Assembly (NCBI GenBank): GCA_938043965.1
Contig: CALIQQ010000004.1
Coordinates: 1 to 64,000 of the forward strand
DNA length: 64,000 bases
Origin: an uncultured Candidatus Saccharibacteria bacterium
Lineage (GTDB): Bacteria; Patescibacteriota; Saccharimonadia; Saccharimonadales; Saccharimonadaceae
Reading direction: 5' to 3'
Every line of letters starts with the position of its first letter. The first letter of the stretch is position 1. Below the pieces are notes generated by a model. It saw only the letters and a program-made list of their open reading frames with translations. It was not told where the DNA came from and made no database searches. Below, one piece after another: positions 35,196 to 43,167 of this stretch. A program made the translations under genes and the position numbers.

Positions 35196-37268
35196 ATGTC
35201 GAAAAAAGTAAATGTTCGCACTCGCAAGGACGCCCTGCGTCAATCACAAGAACGTGAACTTAAACTAGCTCGTAAAGGGTCTATCGATCAATTCGAAGAT
35301 CACTTTGATCGTTCAGTCTTTTCAGTCCTTGAGGACGAAGATGGCATCGAGCTCGATCATAGCGAAAATTATGTTGAGAACTATACTGAAGACTACGGCA
35401 AAGACCATAACGAAAGTCATGGTAAAAAGCCTGAGGCAAGTCTCCCTAAAAATGAGCGCGTCTCATCTCAGTCTTCGACCGCACCCATCTACGTTCTAGA
35501 TACTAATGTTCTCATCGGTTGTATTGATTTACTTTATGATCCTACCGACGAAGATTGGCATGAGCCCATCGATTTTCAACCAAATCTAGACCATGCCCAT
35601 CTAGTGATTCCGGAAGTCGTTCTAAATGAATTAAATCACCTTAAAGGTGAAGCTTCCTATCGCGGTATGGTCGCTCGCACTGCAGTCAAGCGCCTAGAGC
35701 GCTTCTTCGCTAATTCCGGCCACACAATAAATGAGATTCTTGAGCTTAAAAAGCCAGTTCCAACTGATTTTTACGATCAAGTTATTTCTTTATTGCCGCT
35801 TCATCGCAGTTTCAGCAAAAATCTGCCTTACACGCCAGCAATAGAAGATCATGACGGCTGGATTGCAGTCACTGCACTCGCCGCCAAACTAATCAATGAC
35901 GGCGCAAAGACTGATGGCACTGAAGATGTCGCTAATATCCTAAAGCAAAGTAGCCAAAAAAATACGGTTACTTTGCTAACTAACGACGTCAATCTTCGCG
36001 CTAAAGCTGAGTTGTACGGTGTCAGGACTTTAGGTTACAGTTTCATAGAACCGGCCCCATTCACTGGCCTACGAGAAGTTATTGTTCCATATGAGCTTTT
36101 TAGCCGTTTTGTTGGTTATGAAGGACAGTCCACCGGTATCTCACTCGACGAGTGGGAAGATTACATGCCTGATGAATTACCCTTAAAAGCCAACGAATAT
36201 ATCAGTATGGAACTTGGAGATGACGAAGATTTTCCAAATCTTTACTTCGACGATGGCGTCTCATTTAAGAACGTCGGTCGCTACAGCGCAGAAAATGGCC
36301 GCATCTATCCGCTCCGCTTTGCTCAATGCGAAGGTGTGGCACCCCAAAATGCCGGCATCGCCGCCTATTATGATGCGCTAAATGATGACCGGATTAAAGT
36401 TATTACCGTCACCGGCCCAGCCGGCACTGGTAAAACCTATTCGGCTATTATGCATGCGATAAAAAGTATGCAAGCTGGTCGCTATAGTCGCGCCGTCATC
36501 ATCTCTTCCGCTTCAGCGAAAAATCCGCTCGGCGCCCTGCCAGGTGGGTTTGACCAAAAAATGGAACCTTTAGTTTCCGCCTGCAAGGATGCTATTCGCT
36601 CCTATTTGGCGAACACTCCAGAGTTTCGCCAAAAACGAAAGTTGCTCGGCAAATTTGGCGACACCAACATAACAAGCAGGGAAGACAGAGAAGAGCTAGG
36701 AGATAAGCGCCGTCGCGGCGATAATCGATACGAGAATAACCATAGTCATTATGATTATTCGCGCTACGAAGACGAATATGTGTCCGCTAATGATTTTCCT
36801 GCACCTCATTCCAAAAAGAAAAAGAAAACTTTTTATGAGATTCAGAAAAACGACACTAAAGTGTCTGAAGACAAGAAGCTTAGCTACTCAGAGCAACTCG
36901 ATAAACAGGTAAACTATCTCTTTGACCGATATTTCACCAGTATGCCATACGAGCTGGCTCAAGGCCATTCATTCGACGATGCTATCATCATTTTAGATGA
37001 GTTTCAGCGTGTCCAAATCGATGAGGCTGATACGTTAATTACTAGGCCAGGACGTGGCTCCAAAATGATTATTTGTGGTGACGTTAATCAGATTCACAAT
37101 AGCTCGCTGGAAAAACGTCTTAAAAACGGTTTGGCTTACGTCAAGCTGCTATTTGACGATGAAATCATCGCCGCGCACATTAACTTGACCGAGAGTTTGC
37201 GCAGCGACATCACGAGAATTATGACCAAAAATCGTGATAAGATACGTAAGCTCATGAATCAGTTATAG
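35196..37268 (+). CDS. PIN-domain and PhoH-like ATPase fusion (YlaK/PhoH2 type)
   Basis: 690 aa. After an acidic N-terminal tail, a PIN ribonuclease domain spans about 98-285 (IYVLDTNVLIGCID; EVVLNELNHLKG; EDHDGWIAVTALA; LLTNDVNLRAKAE, keeping its acidic residues). The PhoH ATPase domain has Walker A GPAGTGKT near 408-415 and Walker B IIILDEFQR near 600. PhoH2-type fusions are linked to RNA unwinding and cleavage. A charged, low-complexity insert of about 70 residues (near 485-560, RRRGDNRYENNHSHYDYSRY) sits between the Walker motifs and is unusual. The Shine-Dalgarno AAAGGAGG precedes the ATG. Confidence 0.85.
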   Translation: MSKKVNVRTRKDALRQSQERELKLARKGSIDQFEDHFDRSVFSVLEDEDGIELDHSENYVENYTEDYGKDHNESHGKKPEASLPKNERVSSQSSTAPIYVLDTNVLIGCIDLLYDPTDEDWHEPIDFQPNLDHAHLVIPEVVLNELNHLKGEASYRGMVARTAVKRLERFFANSGHTINEILELKKPVPTDFYDQVISLLPLHRSFSKNLPYTPAIEDHDGWIAVTALAAKLINDGAKTDGTEDVANILKQSSQKNTVTLLTNDVNLRAKAELYGVRTLGYSFIEPAPFTGLREVIVPYELFSRFVGYEGQSTGISLDEWEDYMPDELPLKANEYISMELGDDEDFPNLYFDDGVSFKNVGRYSAENGRIYPLRFAQCEGVAPQNAGIAAYYDALNDDRIKVITVTGPAGTGKTYSAIMHAIKSMQAGRYSRAVIISSASAKNPLGALPGGFDQKMEPLVSACKDAIRSYLANTPEFRQKRKLLGKFGDTNITSREDREELGDKRRRGDNRYENNHSHYDYSRYEDEYVSANDFPAPHSKKKKKTFYEIQKNDTKVSEDKKLSYSEQLDKQVNYLFDRYFTSMPYELAQGHSFDDAIIILDEFQRVQIDEADTLITRPGRGSKMIICGDVNQIHNSSLEKRLKNGLAYVKLLFDDEIIAAHINLTESLRSDITRIMTKNRDKIRKLMNQL

Positions 37269-37291
37269 CTCCATAATTTAACCTCCCATCA

Positions 37292-37317
37292 AAGGCCCCG
37301 TCTTGGGGCCTTTTTTA
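37292..37317 (+). terminator. Terminator of the PIN-PhoH gene
   Basis: AAGGCCCC and GGGGCCTT pair around GTCTT-type loop bases and run into TTTTTT. Confidence 0.92.
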
Positions 37318-37386
37318 TATTTATCAGATCGTTTTATCATCTTTATCATCTTTTTCGGATGCTTTTACCGTCCTTAACGGTTTTTC

Positions 37387-37415
37387 TTGACATTTTTAAT
37401 AATATGTGATAGAAT
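37387..37415 (+). promoter_or_regulatory. Strong promoter upstream of pth
   Basis: Consensus TTGACA (37387-37392), 17-nt spacer, TAGAAT (37410-37415). It is separate from the leaderless pth promoter. Confidence 0.75.
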
Positions 37416-37421
37416 ATAGTC

Positions 37422-37475
37422 ATAAAAGGTTAACCAACGCAGATGCACCTCTACCAAGAGGTGCATTTCCGTTTT
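37422..37475 (+). ncRNA. Possible very short RNA or pth leader ending in a perfect hairpin
   Basis: The TTGACA promoter would start RNA near 37422. ATGCACCTCT (37443-37452) pairs perfectly with AGAGGTGCAT (37457-37466) around ACCA, followed by TTTCCGTTTT, a weak T run. The product would be about 50 nt. It could be an independent small RNA, or an attenuated leader for pth. Confidence 0.4.
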
Positions 37476-37492
37476 ATGCTATAATTAAATAT

Positions 37493-38014
37493 ATGAAACT
37501 AGTTGTTGGCCTCGGCAATCCAGGCAATCTCTACAATTTTACTCGCCACAATGTTGGTTTTTTGGCGCTTGATTTTTACGCTAAAGTTCGCAACATTAAT
37601 TTTGAACCAGCCGAAAAATATGATGCAAAATTTTTTCGTATTAACGACACTTTTTTTATTAAGCCTCAAACTTTTTACAATGATGTCGGCAGTTCCATCG
37701 CGCGCTTTAAAAATTTTTACAAAATTAAACCCGAAGACATTTTAGTCATCTGCGATGATTTCAGCTTAAGCTTTGGTAAACTTCGTTTACGCGAAAAGGG
37801 TAGCGCTGGCGGTAACAATGGACTCAAATCCACTATCTCCAGTCTCGGCACCGAAACTTTTAAACGCCTTCGCATTGGCACGGGGAACGACGCTCTGCGC
37901 CAAAAAATTGGTGACACCGATTTTGTACTCGGCAAATTCACCGAGGCCGAACATCAGGCTCTACCAACTATTCTCCGCGACGTCATTGGCCAGATTGATC
38001 AATTCCTAGCATAG
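37493..38014 (+). CDS. pth: Peptidyl-tRNA hydrolase
   Basis: Pth frees tRNA from dropped-off peptidyl-tRNA. The 173-aa protein starts MKLVVGLGNPGN and has the catalytic His in FTRHNVGF near 17-24, KPQTFYNDVGSSI near 62 and the GGNNGLKS loop near 105. The open frame extends upstream to 37406, but TGcTATAAT (37477-37485) ends 7 nt before the ATG at 37493, and homologues begin with this methionine. It overlaps the convergent dprA end by 9 nt. Confidence 0.92.
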   Translation: MKLVVGLGNPGNLYNFTRHNVGFLALDFYAKVRNINFEPAEKYDAKFFRINDTFFIKPQTFYNDVGSSIARFKNFYKIKPEDILVICDDFSLSFGKLRLREKGSAGGNNGLKSTISSLGTETFKRLRIGTGNDALRQKIGDTDFVLGKFTEAEHQALPTILRDVIGQIDQFLA

Positions 38015-38938
38015 CAACCACCGATTGTTAAAGTCCCGCTTTACCACGCCGCGAATTTCTAACATCGTAATTGCAACATTAAATCGCGTCACATCAAAAT
38101 CAGCCTCCTTTGTTTTTATTTGACTTAAGATCTCCTCCCCCGCTGTTAATCCAGCAGTTAAACACTCTAGCACTGCAGTTTCATCCGGTGTTGAGCCAAA
38201 TAATTTTATTTTTTGTTTCCGTTGTTGGTGGATTGAACCCGTAAATAATATCCCTAGAATATCCTCCACGGCAGTCACCGCTGTCGCCCCTTTATTGAAC
38301 AAACTATTACACCCCCGCGACATCTGCCTCGATAAATCTCCCGGGACCGCAAACAGTGGCACTCCTTGTTCTAGGGCATGCGAAGCCGTATTGAGCGAGC
38401 CAGACCTTAGGTCCGCCTCCACTACCACAACTGCATCCGCCAGCCCTGCAATCAGTCGATTTCGCTCCAAAAAGGCCGTTTTCGGGTAGTATTTTGCGCC
38501 TACCGCTAGCTCCGACATTACGCAACCATCTTGTATTAAAATCTGCTCAAACAAGCCCTGGTTTTCTGCTGGATAAATTCGGTCGATCGGCGTCCCGAGC
38601 AACGCTATCGTCCGCCCCTGCCCAGCCAATGCGCCACGGTGCGCCGCTGTATCAATCCCAGTCGCCAGACCTGACACTATAATTACCCCCATTTCAGCTA
38701 GTTCTTTCGCAATCTTGTAGGCCCAGGTCTCCCCATACGCCGTCATCTTACGCGCCCCTACTACTGCTACCGTCTTTGGCCGCCCTACTCCCTCTTTCGG
38801 GAAACGCGCACTCGGCGCACTTTCACCAACATATTCCGGTATCTTACCGTAATAATAAATCATTTCTGGCGGTCGTTTTAAGAACTCTAGCCTTGCCAAA
38901 TATCTCGCCTCGCGAATCGTACTGTTTTTTATATCCAT
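38006..38938 (-). CDS. dprA: DNA-processing protein DprA
   Basis: DprA protects incoming single-stranded DNA and loads RecA during transformation. The 310-aa protein has the Rossmann core AVVGARKMTAYG near 58-69, SGLATGIDTAAHRGAL near 92-107, GTPIDRIYP near 115, LERNRLIAGLADAVVVVEA near 157 and GSLNTASHALEQG near 180, plus a C-terminal winged-helix-like region (DETAVLECLTAGLTAGEEIL). A weak AAAGGA Shine-Dalgarno precedes the ATG. Together with comEC it supports a natural-transformation capacity. Confidence 0.9.
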   Translation of the reverse strand: MDIKNSTIREARYLARLEFLKRPPEMIYYYGKIPEYVGESAPSARFPKEGVGRPKTVAVVGARKMTAYGETWAYKIAKELAEMGVIIVSGLATGIDTAAHRGALAGQGRTIALLGTPIDRIYPAENQGLFEQILIQDGCVMSELAVGAKYYPKTAFLERNRLIAGLADAVVVVEADLRSGSLNTASHALEQGVPLFAVPGDLSRQMSRGCNSLFNKGATAVTAVEDILGILFTGSIHQQRKQKIKLFGSTPDETAVLECLTAGLTAGEEILSQIKTKEADFDVTRFNVAITMLEIRGVVKRDFNNRWLLC

Positions 38939-39021
38939 ACCTAAAAATCCTTTCTGCTTATGGCTTTTTTCTGAAAATGTTTTATAATACTTGCATTATA
39001 AAATTTTAGAGACAAAAAGTG

Positions 39022-39050
39022 TTGACTTTTATTTTTCGATATGGTATAAT
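39022..39050 (+). promoter_or_regulatory. Near-consensus promoter of the structured RNA
   Basis: TTGACT (39022-39027), 17-nt spacer, TATAAT (39045-39050). Transcription should start near 39057. Confidence 0.85.
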
Positions 39051-39056
39051 AAGAAC

Positions 39057-39406
39057 AGTTAGAGGTTATAAGTGAACATAAAAATGTCCCAGCCTCTATA
39101 CCGTACCTAAATAAATCATAATTTCTACTACTATTGTAGCAGAAGTTGCGTGTTCTTAAAAGCTTTCAGCTTGTAAATTGTCTTTTATCTTTTACAAGTC
39201 ATATAGTATTACCTCCACTATGAAAGCACCCCTTAAGAACATAGCAACCCCTATAACCGGCGGGCCCCAAGTTTGTGTGAGGTGGGTCACGCTCCGGGGT
39301 TCTCCCGGTGTCACTAATTAGAGAGATGCGTTATGGGGATTACAAAGAGCCTCTTATTGGGACTAGGTGATGCCCACCCTTACCTAGTTCCAATAAGAGG
39401 TTTTTT
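39057..39406 (+). ncRNA. Highly structured non-coding RNA of unknown family upstream of topA
   Basis: About 350 nt between a near-consensus promoter and a strong terminator. Helices seen by eye: AGAGG/CCTCT (39061-39065, 39092-39097); a TTCT-a-CTAC/GTAG-c-AGAA hairpin (39123-39144); a long-range TGTTCTTAA/TTAAGAACA helix (39151-39159 with 39233-39241) enclosing GCTTTCA/TGAAAGC, a CTTGTAAA/TTTACAAG hairpin (39170-39198) and an ATAGT/ACTAT hairpin; AACCCC(t)ATAAC pairing GTTATGGGG (39246-39256 with 39330-39338); and CCGGG/CCCGG (39294-39308). It lacks the conserved cores of RNase P RNA, tmRNA, SRP RNA and 6S RNA as I know them, but a very divergent member cannot be excluded. topA has its own promoter, so this is not simply a leader. 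Confidence 0.7.
39349..39406 (+). terminator. 19-bp hairpin terminator of the structured RNA
   Basis: CCTCTTATTGGGACTAGGT pairs with ACCTAGTTCCAATAAGAGG, with a single G-U pair that is stable only in the + strand RNA, around a 13-nt loop, followed by TTTTTT. It is unusually long for a terminator. Confidence 0.9.
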
Positions 39407-39407
39407 G

Positions 39408-39416
39408 TGCTACTAT
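39408..39416 (+). promoter_or_regulatory. Leaderless promoter that fixes the topA start
   Basis: TGcTACTAT ends 6 nt before ATG 39423. The frame is open back to 39333, but that part is the terminator hairpin of the RNA gene. Confidence 0.7.
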
Positions 39417-39422
39417 TTAATT

Positions 39423-41900
39423 ATGTCAAAAAATCTTGTTATTGTAGAGAGCCCTGCTAAAGCTAAGACGATTGAAAAATATCTTGGCCACGATTTTAAA
39501 GTTATGTCTTCAGTGGGGCATATTCGTAAGGATACTAAAGTTGACGTGCATAATAATTTTGCCGTCACCTACGAAATTGACCCTGAGCACGCCCACATTG
39601 TTAAGGAATTGAAATCTGCTGCCAAAGTTGCCGACACCGTCTGGCTCGCCACCGATGAAGACCGCGAAGGTGAATCCATCTCCTGGCATTTAATTGAGGT
39701 ATTAAAGCTACCAAAAGCCACCCATCGCATCACTTTTCACGAAATTACCGAACCAGCCCTAAAGGCGGCAATCAAATCTCCTCGCCAAGTCGATATGAAT
39801 ATGGTTAGCTCTCAGCAAGCTCGCCAAACCCTTGATATGTTAGTAGGTTACGACCTATCCGATATTGTCCGTAAAAAAGTACCGGGCGCTAAATCAGCTG
39901 GTCGCGTTCAATCCCCAGCTCTTCGCCTCATCGTCGAACGCGAAAAAGAAATTGAAAAATTCGACCTCAAATTCAGCTTTAAAATTTCTGGTAAATTCTC
40001 TAAAGACCAGGCTGATTTTGATGCTAATCTCGAAAAAATTACTCCTAAATCTCGTGAAGAGGTGTTGGCTATTTTTGAAGCCTTAAAAGGTAAGGCCTTC
40101 AAAGTCACAGCCATTGATCAATCTGAAGGTACTAAATCCAACCCCGTTCCATTTTCTACCGCCGCCCTACAAATTGAGGCCAACTCAAGATTAGGCTTTA
40201 GCTCACGCACTACAATGAATGCTGCTCAAGCACTTTATCAGGCCGGTCACATCACCTATCACCGTACAGACTCGCTCAATCTTTCCGAGCAAGCCTTGGG
40301 TATGATTGCAGGCTACATTGAACGTACTTATGGCAAAAAATATCTCCAAGTTCGCCATTTTAAAACTAAGTCTGCCGGCGCCCAAGAGGCCCATGAAGCT
40401 ATTCGCCCAACTCACATCGAAGTTGAGTCCGCTGGCAAAAATAATTACGAGAAAAAACTCTATGAGCTCATCCGTAACCGCACTCTAGCTACCCAAATGG
40501 CTAACGCTAAGGTCGCCAAAACCACGATCACAATTACTCCAGCTGAAACCACCTATAACTTCATTGCTAAGGGCGAAATTATTGTATTTGACGGTTTTTT
40601 AAAGGTTTATGGCAATGCCAAAGACGTTAATCTACCACCACTCACTCAAGGTGACCTCGTCGATATGCGTGACGTCTCAGCCCGCCAAACTTTTGCCAAA
40701 CCGCCAGCTCGCTACACTGAAGGTACTTTAGTTAAAAAACTTGAGGAGCTCGGCATCGGTCGTCCTTCCACTTACGCCTCCATCATGTCTGCCATCCAAA
40801 TTCGTGGCTACGCTATTAAGGGCGAATCCGAAGGGGAAGAGCGCGCCGTCATGGCCTTAAATCTCCATGGCAAAGCTTCGCTTTCCGACCCAGACGCCGC
40901 CCCGAACTCCATCTCCGAAGCTACTATTACTGAAAAAACTGGTGCCACTAAGGGCAAATTACTTCCTACTCCAGTTGGTGAACTGGTGTCTGATTTCTTA
41001 TCTGAAAATTTTGAACAAATCGTCGATTACGACTTTACCGCTGGCGTCGAAGAAAAACTTGACCAAATCGCCGAAGCTAAACTCACGAAATTAAAGATGC
41101 TACGTGACTTTTACGGTCCATTTTCTAAGGCTGTTGGTGATGGCGCCATGGCCAACCGTTATAATTCATCTACCGAGTTAGGCACCGACCCTAAAACTGG
41201 TAAAAAAATTTACGCCAAAATCGGTCGTAACGGCGGTTTTATTCAACTTGGCGAAAATGAAAAAGACTCTGGCGAAAAACCTCGCTTTGCCCCACTTCCA
41301 GCCGGCAAAACCGTTAAAAGTGTCAATCTTGAGCAAGCCCTTCAGCAGCTAGAATTACCAGCGCTGCCGCGTACTCTTGGTAATGCCAAAGACGGCGTAG
41401 CTATTACTGCCGCAAACGGTCCTTTTGGTCCATACCTCATCGCTGGCCCCTACAACATCTCTCTTGACAAGCGCGATCACGAACAAGATCCTTATCATAT
41501 CACATTAGAAAAAGCTGAAGCGCTTTACCAGCAGAAAAAAGCCAGCATTATTGCCGATTGGGGTGAAATTAAAATTATTATTGGCCCGTTCGGTCCATAC
41601 ATCAAAGGTCCAGCCATCAAGCCTGCATCAGGGAAGGGTAGAGCACGCCCGAACAATGCCAAAATTCCAAAAGACGTTGATCCAAAACAGCTCACTCTCG
41701 AACAGGCAAAAGCATTGCTCGAACAAAAACCAACTAGCGCTACCGCCAAAACTAAAGCTAGTGCAAAAACTAAAGCTAGCGCAAGATCCAACGCTAAAGC
41801 TAGTGCGAAAACTAAAGCAAAAGCCACCACTAAAGCTAATGGCCCTAAAACTCGCCACCCCAAACACACTAAAACTAAAGCCACAAAAACCACTCTTTAA
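39423..41900 (+). CDS. topA: DNA topoisomerase I
   Basis: TopA relaxes negative supercoils. The 825-aa protein has the Toprim domain (VIVESPAKAKTIEKYLG at 5-21; ATDEDREGE near 78-86), the catalytic tyrosine near 279 in ITYHRTDS (His in place of the usual Met), EAHEAIRPT near 327 and GIGRPSTYA near 445. The C-terminus has topoisomerase C-terminal repeats (FGPYLIAGPYNI, FGPYIKGPAIK) instead of zinc fingers, and ends in a Lys/Ala/Ser tail of about 50 residues with repeats of KTKASA, likely to bind DNA. Confidence 0.94.
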   Translation: MSKNLVIVESPAKAKTIEKYLGHDFKVMSSVGHIRKDTKVDVHNNFAVTYEIDPEHAHIVKELKSAAKVADTVWLATDEDREGESISWHLIEVLKLPKATHRITFHEITEPALKAAIKSPRQVDMNMVSSQQARQTLDMLVGYDLSDIVRKKVPGAKSAGRVQSPALRLIVEREKEIEKFDLKFSFKISGKFSKDQADFDANLEKITPKSREEVLAIFEALKGKAFKVTAIDQSEGTKSNPVPFSTAALQIEANSRLGFSSRTTMNAAQALYQAGHITYHRTDSLNLSEQALGMIAGYIERTYGKKYLQVRHFKTKSAGAQEAHEAIRPTHIEVESAGKNNYEKKLYELIRNRTLATQMANAKVAKTTITITPAETTYNFIAKGEIIVFDGFLKVYGNAKDVNLPPLTQGDLVDMRDVSARQTFAKPPARYTEGTLVKKLEELGIGRPSTYASIMSAIQIRGYAIKGESEGEERAVMALNLHGKASLSDPDAAPNSISEATITEKTGATKGKLLPTPVGELVSDFLSENFEQIVDYDFTAGVEEKLDQIAEAKLTKLKMLRDFYGPFSKAVGDGAMANRYNSSTELGTDPKTGKKIYAKIGRNGGFIQLGENEKDSGEKPRFAPLPAGKTVKSVNLEQALQQLELPALPRTLGNAKDGVAITAANGPFGPYLIAGPYNISLDKRDHEQDPYHITLEKAEALYQQKKASIIADWGEIKIIIGPFGPYIKGPAIKPASGKGRARPNNAKIPKDVDPKQLTLEQAKALLEQKPTSATAKTKASAKTKASARSNAKASAKTKAKATTKANGPKTRHPKHTKTKATKTTL

Positions 41901-41970
41901 CATCAAAAACTCGCAAATTATTTCATATTAGAAAATAATACTGCTTATGTAAAATTTTTATATAACTTTT

Positions 41971-42000
41971 TTGCCTAAATGTAAAAAAATGTGGTAAAAT
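41971..42000 (+). promoter_or_regulatory. Promoter of the sigma-region-4/HARE gene
   Basis: TTGCCT (41971-41976), 18-nt spacer, TAAAAT (41995-42000) with TG extension. Confidence 0.65.
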
Positions 42001-42006
42001 AATACC

Positions 42007-42116
42007 AGAAGTTCAAAAAAATCATCCCCACATGACCTATTTGATATTAGTATAAAAATATGTTAATATACATAAAATGATTTAGCAAAATAGGGGTGGA
42101 TTAAAGGAGTTAATCA
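42007..42116 (+). promoter_or_regulatory. Folded AU-rich leader of the sigma-region-4/HARE gene
   Basis: CCTATTT and AAATAGG pair, with ATCC/GGAT outside, closing a domain that contains an AU-rich hairpin (ATATTAGTATA with TATGTTAATAT). The Shine-Dalgarno AAAGGAG lies just outside the outer stem, 7 nt before a GTG start. Confidence 0.5.
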
Positions 42117-43148
42117 GTGGATCAGAATGCGGAAGTCATCGCTAAGGCGATTAGCGGTAGCTTAAAAATTATTGAACAGGATCGCGAACGAGAAATTATT
42201 TCACGTCGTTTTGGGCTTTCCGGCAACAAGGAAACGCTCGAGCAGATTGGTGATATGCTATCCATCACTCGCGAGCGCGTGCGCCAACTCGAAAAAGCCA
42301 TTCTGATTCGCTTACGCATTCTAGCTGAAGATGGCAACATTCCCGAACTCGCTCAAGCTGAAAAAATCATCATCCGCAATCTTACCGAAATGGGTCGCAT
42401 CGCCCGCGTTTCCGACCTTGCTGAAAAGATCTTCAGTCAATCCGTTACTGAAAAACAACGTCAATCCCTTGCTTTTATTGGCGAAATTTCCGCCAGCCTC
42501 ACCGTAGTTGAAGAAAGCGAAAAATACTTCAATGCCATCGGTATTGCCGATTACGGCAGCGAAAAGGAGATCAAAGCTAAAGTTGATGAAATCGTTGCAC
42601 TTATCAAGAAAAATAAAGCTCCAACTTCACTCGACGAGCTTGACAATAATCTAAATTATGAACATCCTAGTCACATTAAAGCTATTGCGTCAATCTCTAA
42701 ATTACTTGCCACGCTTAATGATCTCTGGGGTCTCGCTAAATGGCCAACTGTTAACCCAAAAAACATTCGCGATAAAATCTATGTCGTACTAGAAGAGAAG
42801 AGGGAACCGATGCATTTTGAGGAGATCGCCGAAGCTATCAAAGGCTCCGATTTTCGTCGCAAAAATGTTACCATCCAGGCCATACATAACGAGCTCATCA
42901 AAGATCCTCGTTTCGTCCTTATCGGTCGCGGCATTTATGCCCTCGATTCTTGGGGCTACAAGAAGGGAACCGTCTCCGAAACTATTTCCGACGTCCTAAA
43001 ACAAGCTAAGAAGCCACTTTCTCGCGAGCAAATCGTCAAACGTGTACTTGCCCTCCGTAAGGTCAAAGAAACCACTATTTTACTTAACCTTCAAAACAAA
43101 AAGCTCTTCAAAAAGGTAGATAAGAATTCCTATACAATAGCGGAATAA
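42117..43148 (+). CDS. Transcription factor joining sigma-70 region 4 to a HARE-HTH domain
   Basis: 343 aa. Residues about 20-75 (REREIISRRFGLSG...LEQIGDMLSITRERVRQLEKAIL) are a sigma-70 region 4 helix-turn-helix, which contacts -35 DNA and the polymerase flap; no region 2 precedes it, so it cannot act as a normal sigma factor alone. A helical middle leads to a C-terminal HARE-HTH domain at about 222-343 (KIYVVLEEKREPMHFEEIAEAI), the domain of RNA polymerase delta subunits. It starts at GTG 42117 with AAAGGAG. It may be a global polymerase-associated factor; that role is inferred. Confidence 0.75.
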   Translation: MDQNAEVIAKAISGSLKIIEQDREREIISRRFGLSGNKETLEQIGDMLSITRERVRQLEKAILIRLRILAEDGNIPELAQAEKIIIRNLTEMGRIARVSDLAEKIFSQSVTEKQRQSLAFIGEISASLTVVEESEKYFNAIGIADYGSEKEIKAKVDEIVALIKKNKAPTSLDELDNNLNYEHPSHIKAIASISKLLATLNDLWGLAKWPTVNPKNIRDKIYVVLEEKREPMHFEEIAEAIKGSDFRRKNVTIQAIHNELIKDPRFVLIGRGIYALDSWGYKKGTVSETISDVLKQAKKPLSREQIVKRVLALRKVKETTILLNLQNKKLFKKVDKNSYTIAE

Positions 43149-43167
43149 AATGCTAAAATAGTAGCAT

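Noticed and set aside
39119..39140. Sequence resembling a Cas12a direct repeat (AATTTCTACT...TTGTAG)
   Set aside because: It occurs once, no spacer-repeat series follows, there are no cas genes in the window, and it fits into a hairpin of the structured RNA with a different stem.
39333..39422. Upstream extension of topA
   Set aside because: It is the terminator hairpin of the structured RNA; homologues start at the MSKNLVIVESPAK methionine.
41525..41893. Long open frame antisense to the topA tail
   Set aside because: It mirrors the repetitive Lys/Ala codons of topA and gives an Ala/Leu/Val repeat with no start signal.
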